This document shows positions 5,007 to 5,634 of a stretch of DNA of 5,634 nucleotides, piece by piece. Source of the DNA: Oscillospiraceae bacterium (GTDB lineage Bacteria; Bacillota_A; Clostridia; Oscillospirales; Ruminococcaceae); contig CAAFWX010000001.1 of assembly GCA_900766795.1 (NCBI GenBank), positions 1-5,634 of the forward strand, read 5' to 3'. The translations under genes were made by a program, and so were the position numbers. The stretch's first letter is position 1. Each line of letters opens with the position of its first letter. The notes beneath the pieces were generated by a model. That model had not been told where the DNA came from. It did no database searches and saw only the letters and a program-made list of their open reading frames with translations.

Positions 5007-5634
5007 TTGGCAGACACAAGCTATCTTTCAAAAATAAGAAACTTTTGCATTATTGCGCACATCGACCACGGTAAGTCCACGCTTGCCGACCGCATTCTTG
5101 AGCAGACCCAGACTGTCGCTCTGCGCGACATGGAGGAGCAGCTTCTGGATAATATGGACATCGAGCGCGAGCGCGGAATCACCATCAAGGCGCGTGCCGT
5201 CCGCCTGAAATACCACGCGGACGACGGCGAGGACTACATCTTCAACCTCATCGACACCCCCGGACACGTTGACTTCAACTATGAGGTTTCGCGTTCGCTG
5301 GTTGCCTGCGAGGGAGCAATCCTTATCGTGGACGCTTCGCAGGGCATTGAGGCGCAGACCCTCGCCAACACCTACCTTGCGGTGGAAAACGACCTCGAGG
5401 TTGTGCCCGTCATCAATAAGATTGACCTCCCCTCCGCGCACCCCGCCGAGGTAAAGGAGGAAATAGAGAACGTTATCGGAATCGAAGCCGAAAACGCTCC
5501 CGAAATTTCCGCAAAAATGGGCATCAATATCCATGCCGTCATGGAGCGCATCGTAGAGGCTGTTCCCGCGCCCGCGGGCGACCCAAACGCGCCGCTTAAA
5601 GCGCTTATTTTCGACAGCTACTACGACAGCTACA
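5007..5634 (+). CDS. lepA: Elongation factor 4 (LepA), N-terminal part (gene continues past the right edge)
   Basis: The frame is open from a TTG at 5007 to the edge (209 complete codons; the full protein is normally about 600). LepA is a ribosome-associated translational GTPase implicated in back-translocation and in 30S biogenesis or initiation. All five GTPase motifs are present: G1 AHIDHGKST (17-25), G2 Thr59 within [10 protein letters not shown]3 DTPGH (83-87), G4 NKID (137-140) and G5 SAK (168-170). LepA rather than EF-G or TypA is indicated by [36 protein letters not shown] and the [11 protein letters not shown] segment leading into domain 2. The protein is cytoplasmic and its upstream neighbour is a membrane protein gene 22 nt away. 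The TTG start may moderate translation. Identification is secure. Confidence 0.96.
   Translation, partial: MADTSYLSKIRNFCIIAHIDHGKSTLADRILEQTQTVALRDMEEQLLDNMDIERERGITIKARAVRLKYHADDGEDYIFNLIDTPGHVDFNYEVSRSLVACEGAILIVDASQGIEAQTLANTYLAVENDLEVVPVINKIDLPSAHPAEVKEEIENVIGIEAENAPEISAKMGINIHAVMERIVEAVPAPAGDPNAPLKALIFDSYYDSY

Noticed and set aside
5028..5534. A 168-residue minus-strand frame opposite lepA
   Set aside because: It lies wholly antisense to the conserved GTPase domain of lepA.

Overview
The window reads as a chromosomal segment from a spore-forming Firmicute of the class Clostridia, probably a gut Oscillospiraceae/Ruminococcaceae-type organism. The reasons are a yqfC-yqfD sporulation pair, strong AGGAGG-type ribosome binding sites, textbook SigA promoters with extended -10 elements, and moderately GC-rich third codon positions (mostly C or G). 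This assignment is inference from gene content and style, because there is no rRNA or other phylogenetic marker here except the 5' part of lepA.

Layout: (1) 1-798, minus strand, is the N-terminal 266 codons of a DUF2791/BrxD-like P-loop ATPase that runs off the left edge. (2) 799-1033 is a divergent intergenic region with two back-to-back SigA-type promoters that share the same -35 and -10 hexamers. (3) 1034-1630, plus strand, encodes a small protein with a coiled coil, two CxxC pairs and an HExxH motif, followed by an intrinsic terminator. (4) 1671-2636, minus strand, encodes a GH113-like (clan GH-A) cytoplasmic glycoside hydrolase. (5) 2716-4157, minus strand, is the yqfC-yqfD sporulation operon, with a 4-nt ATGA overlap and a SigE-like promoter upstream. 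(6) 4158-4369 is a second divergent intergenic region. (7) 4370-4984, plus strand, encodes an unrecognised membrane-anchored protein. (8) 5007-5634, plus strand, is the 5' part of lepA (elongation factor 4), which starts at TTG and runs off the right edge.

How the parts relate: yqfC and yqfD are clearly one translationally coupled unit expected to act in the mother cell during sporulation. The glycosidase lies downstream on the same strand with its own promoter and no visible terminator between, so read-through from yqfD is possible. The membrane protein and lepA are 22 nt apart with no terminator between them and are probably co-transcribed. The DUF2791 ATPase is the best candidate for an accessory or defence-linked locus (BrxD-type ATPases occur in BREX and in TerB/helicase operons), but the rest of its operon lies outside the window. 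No tRNA, rRNA, CRISPR array or insertion sequence was seen.
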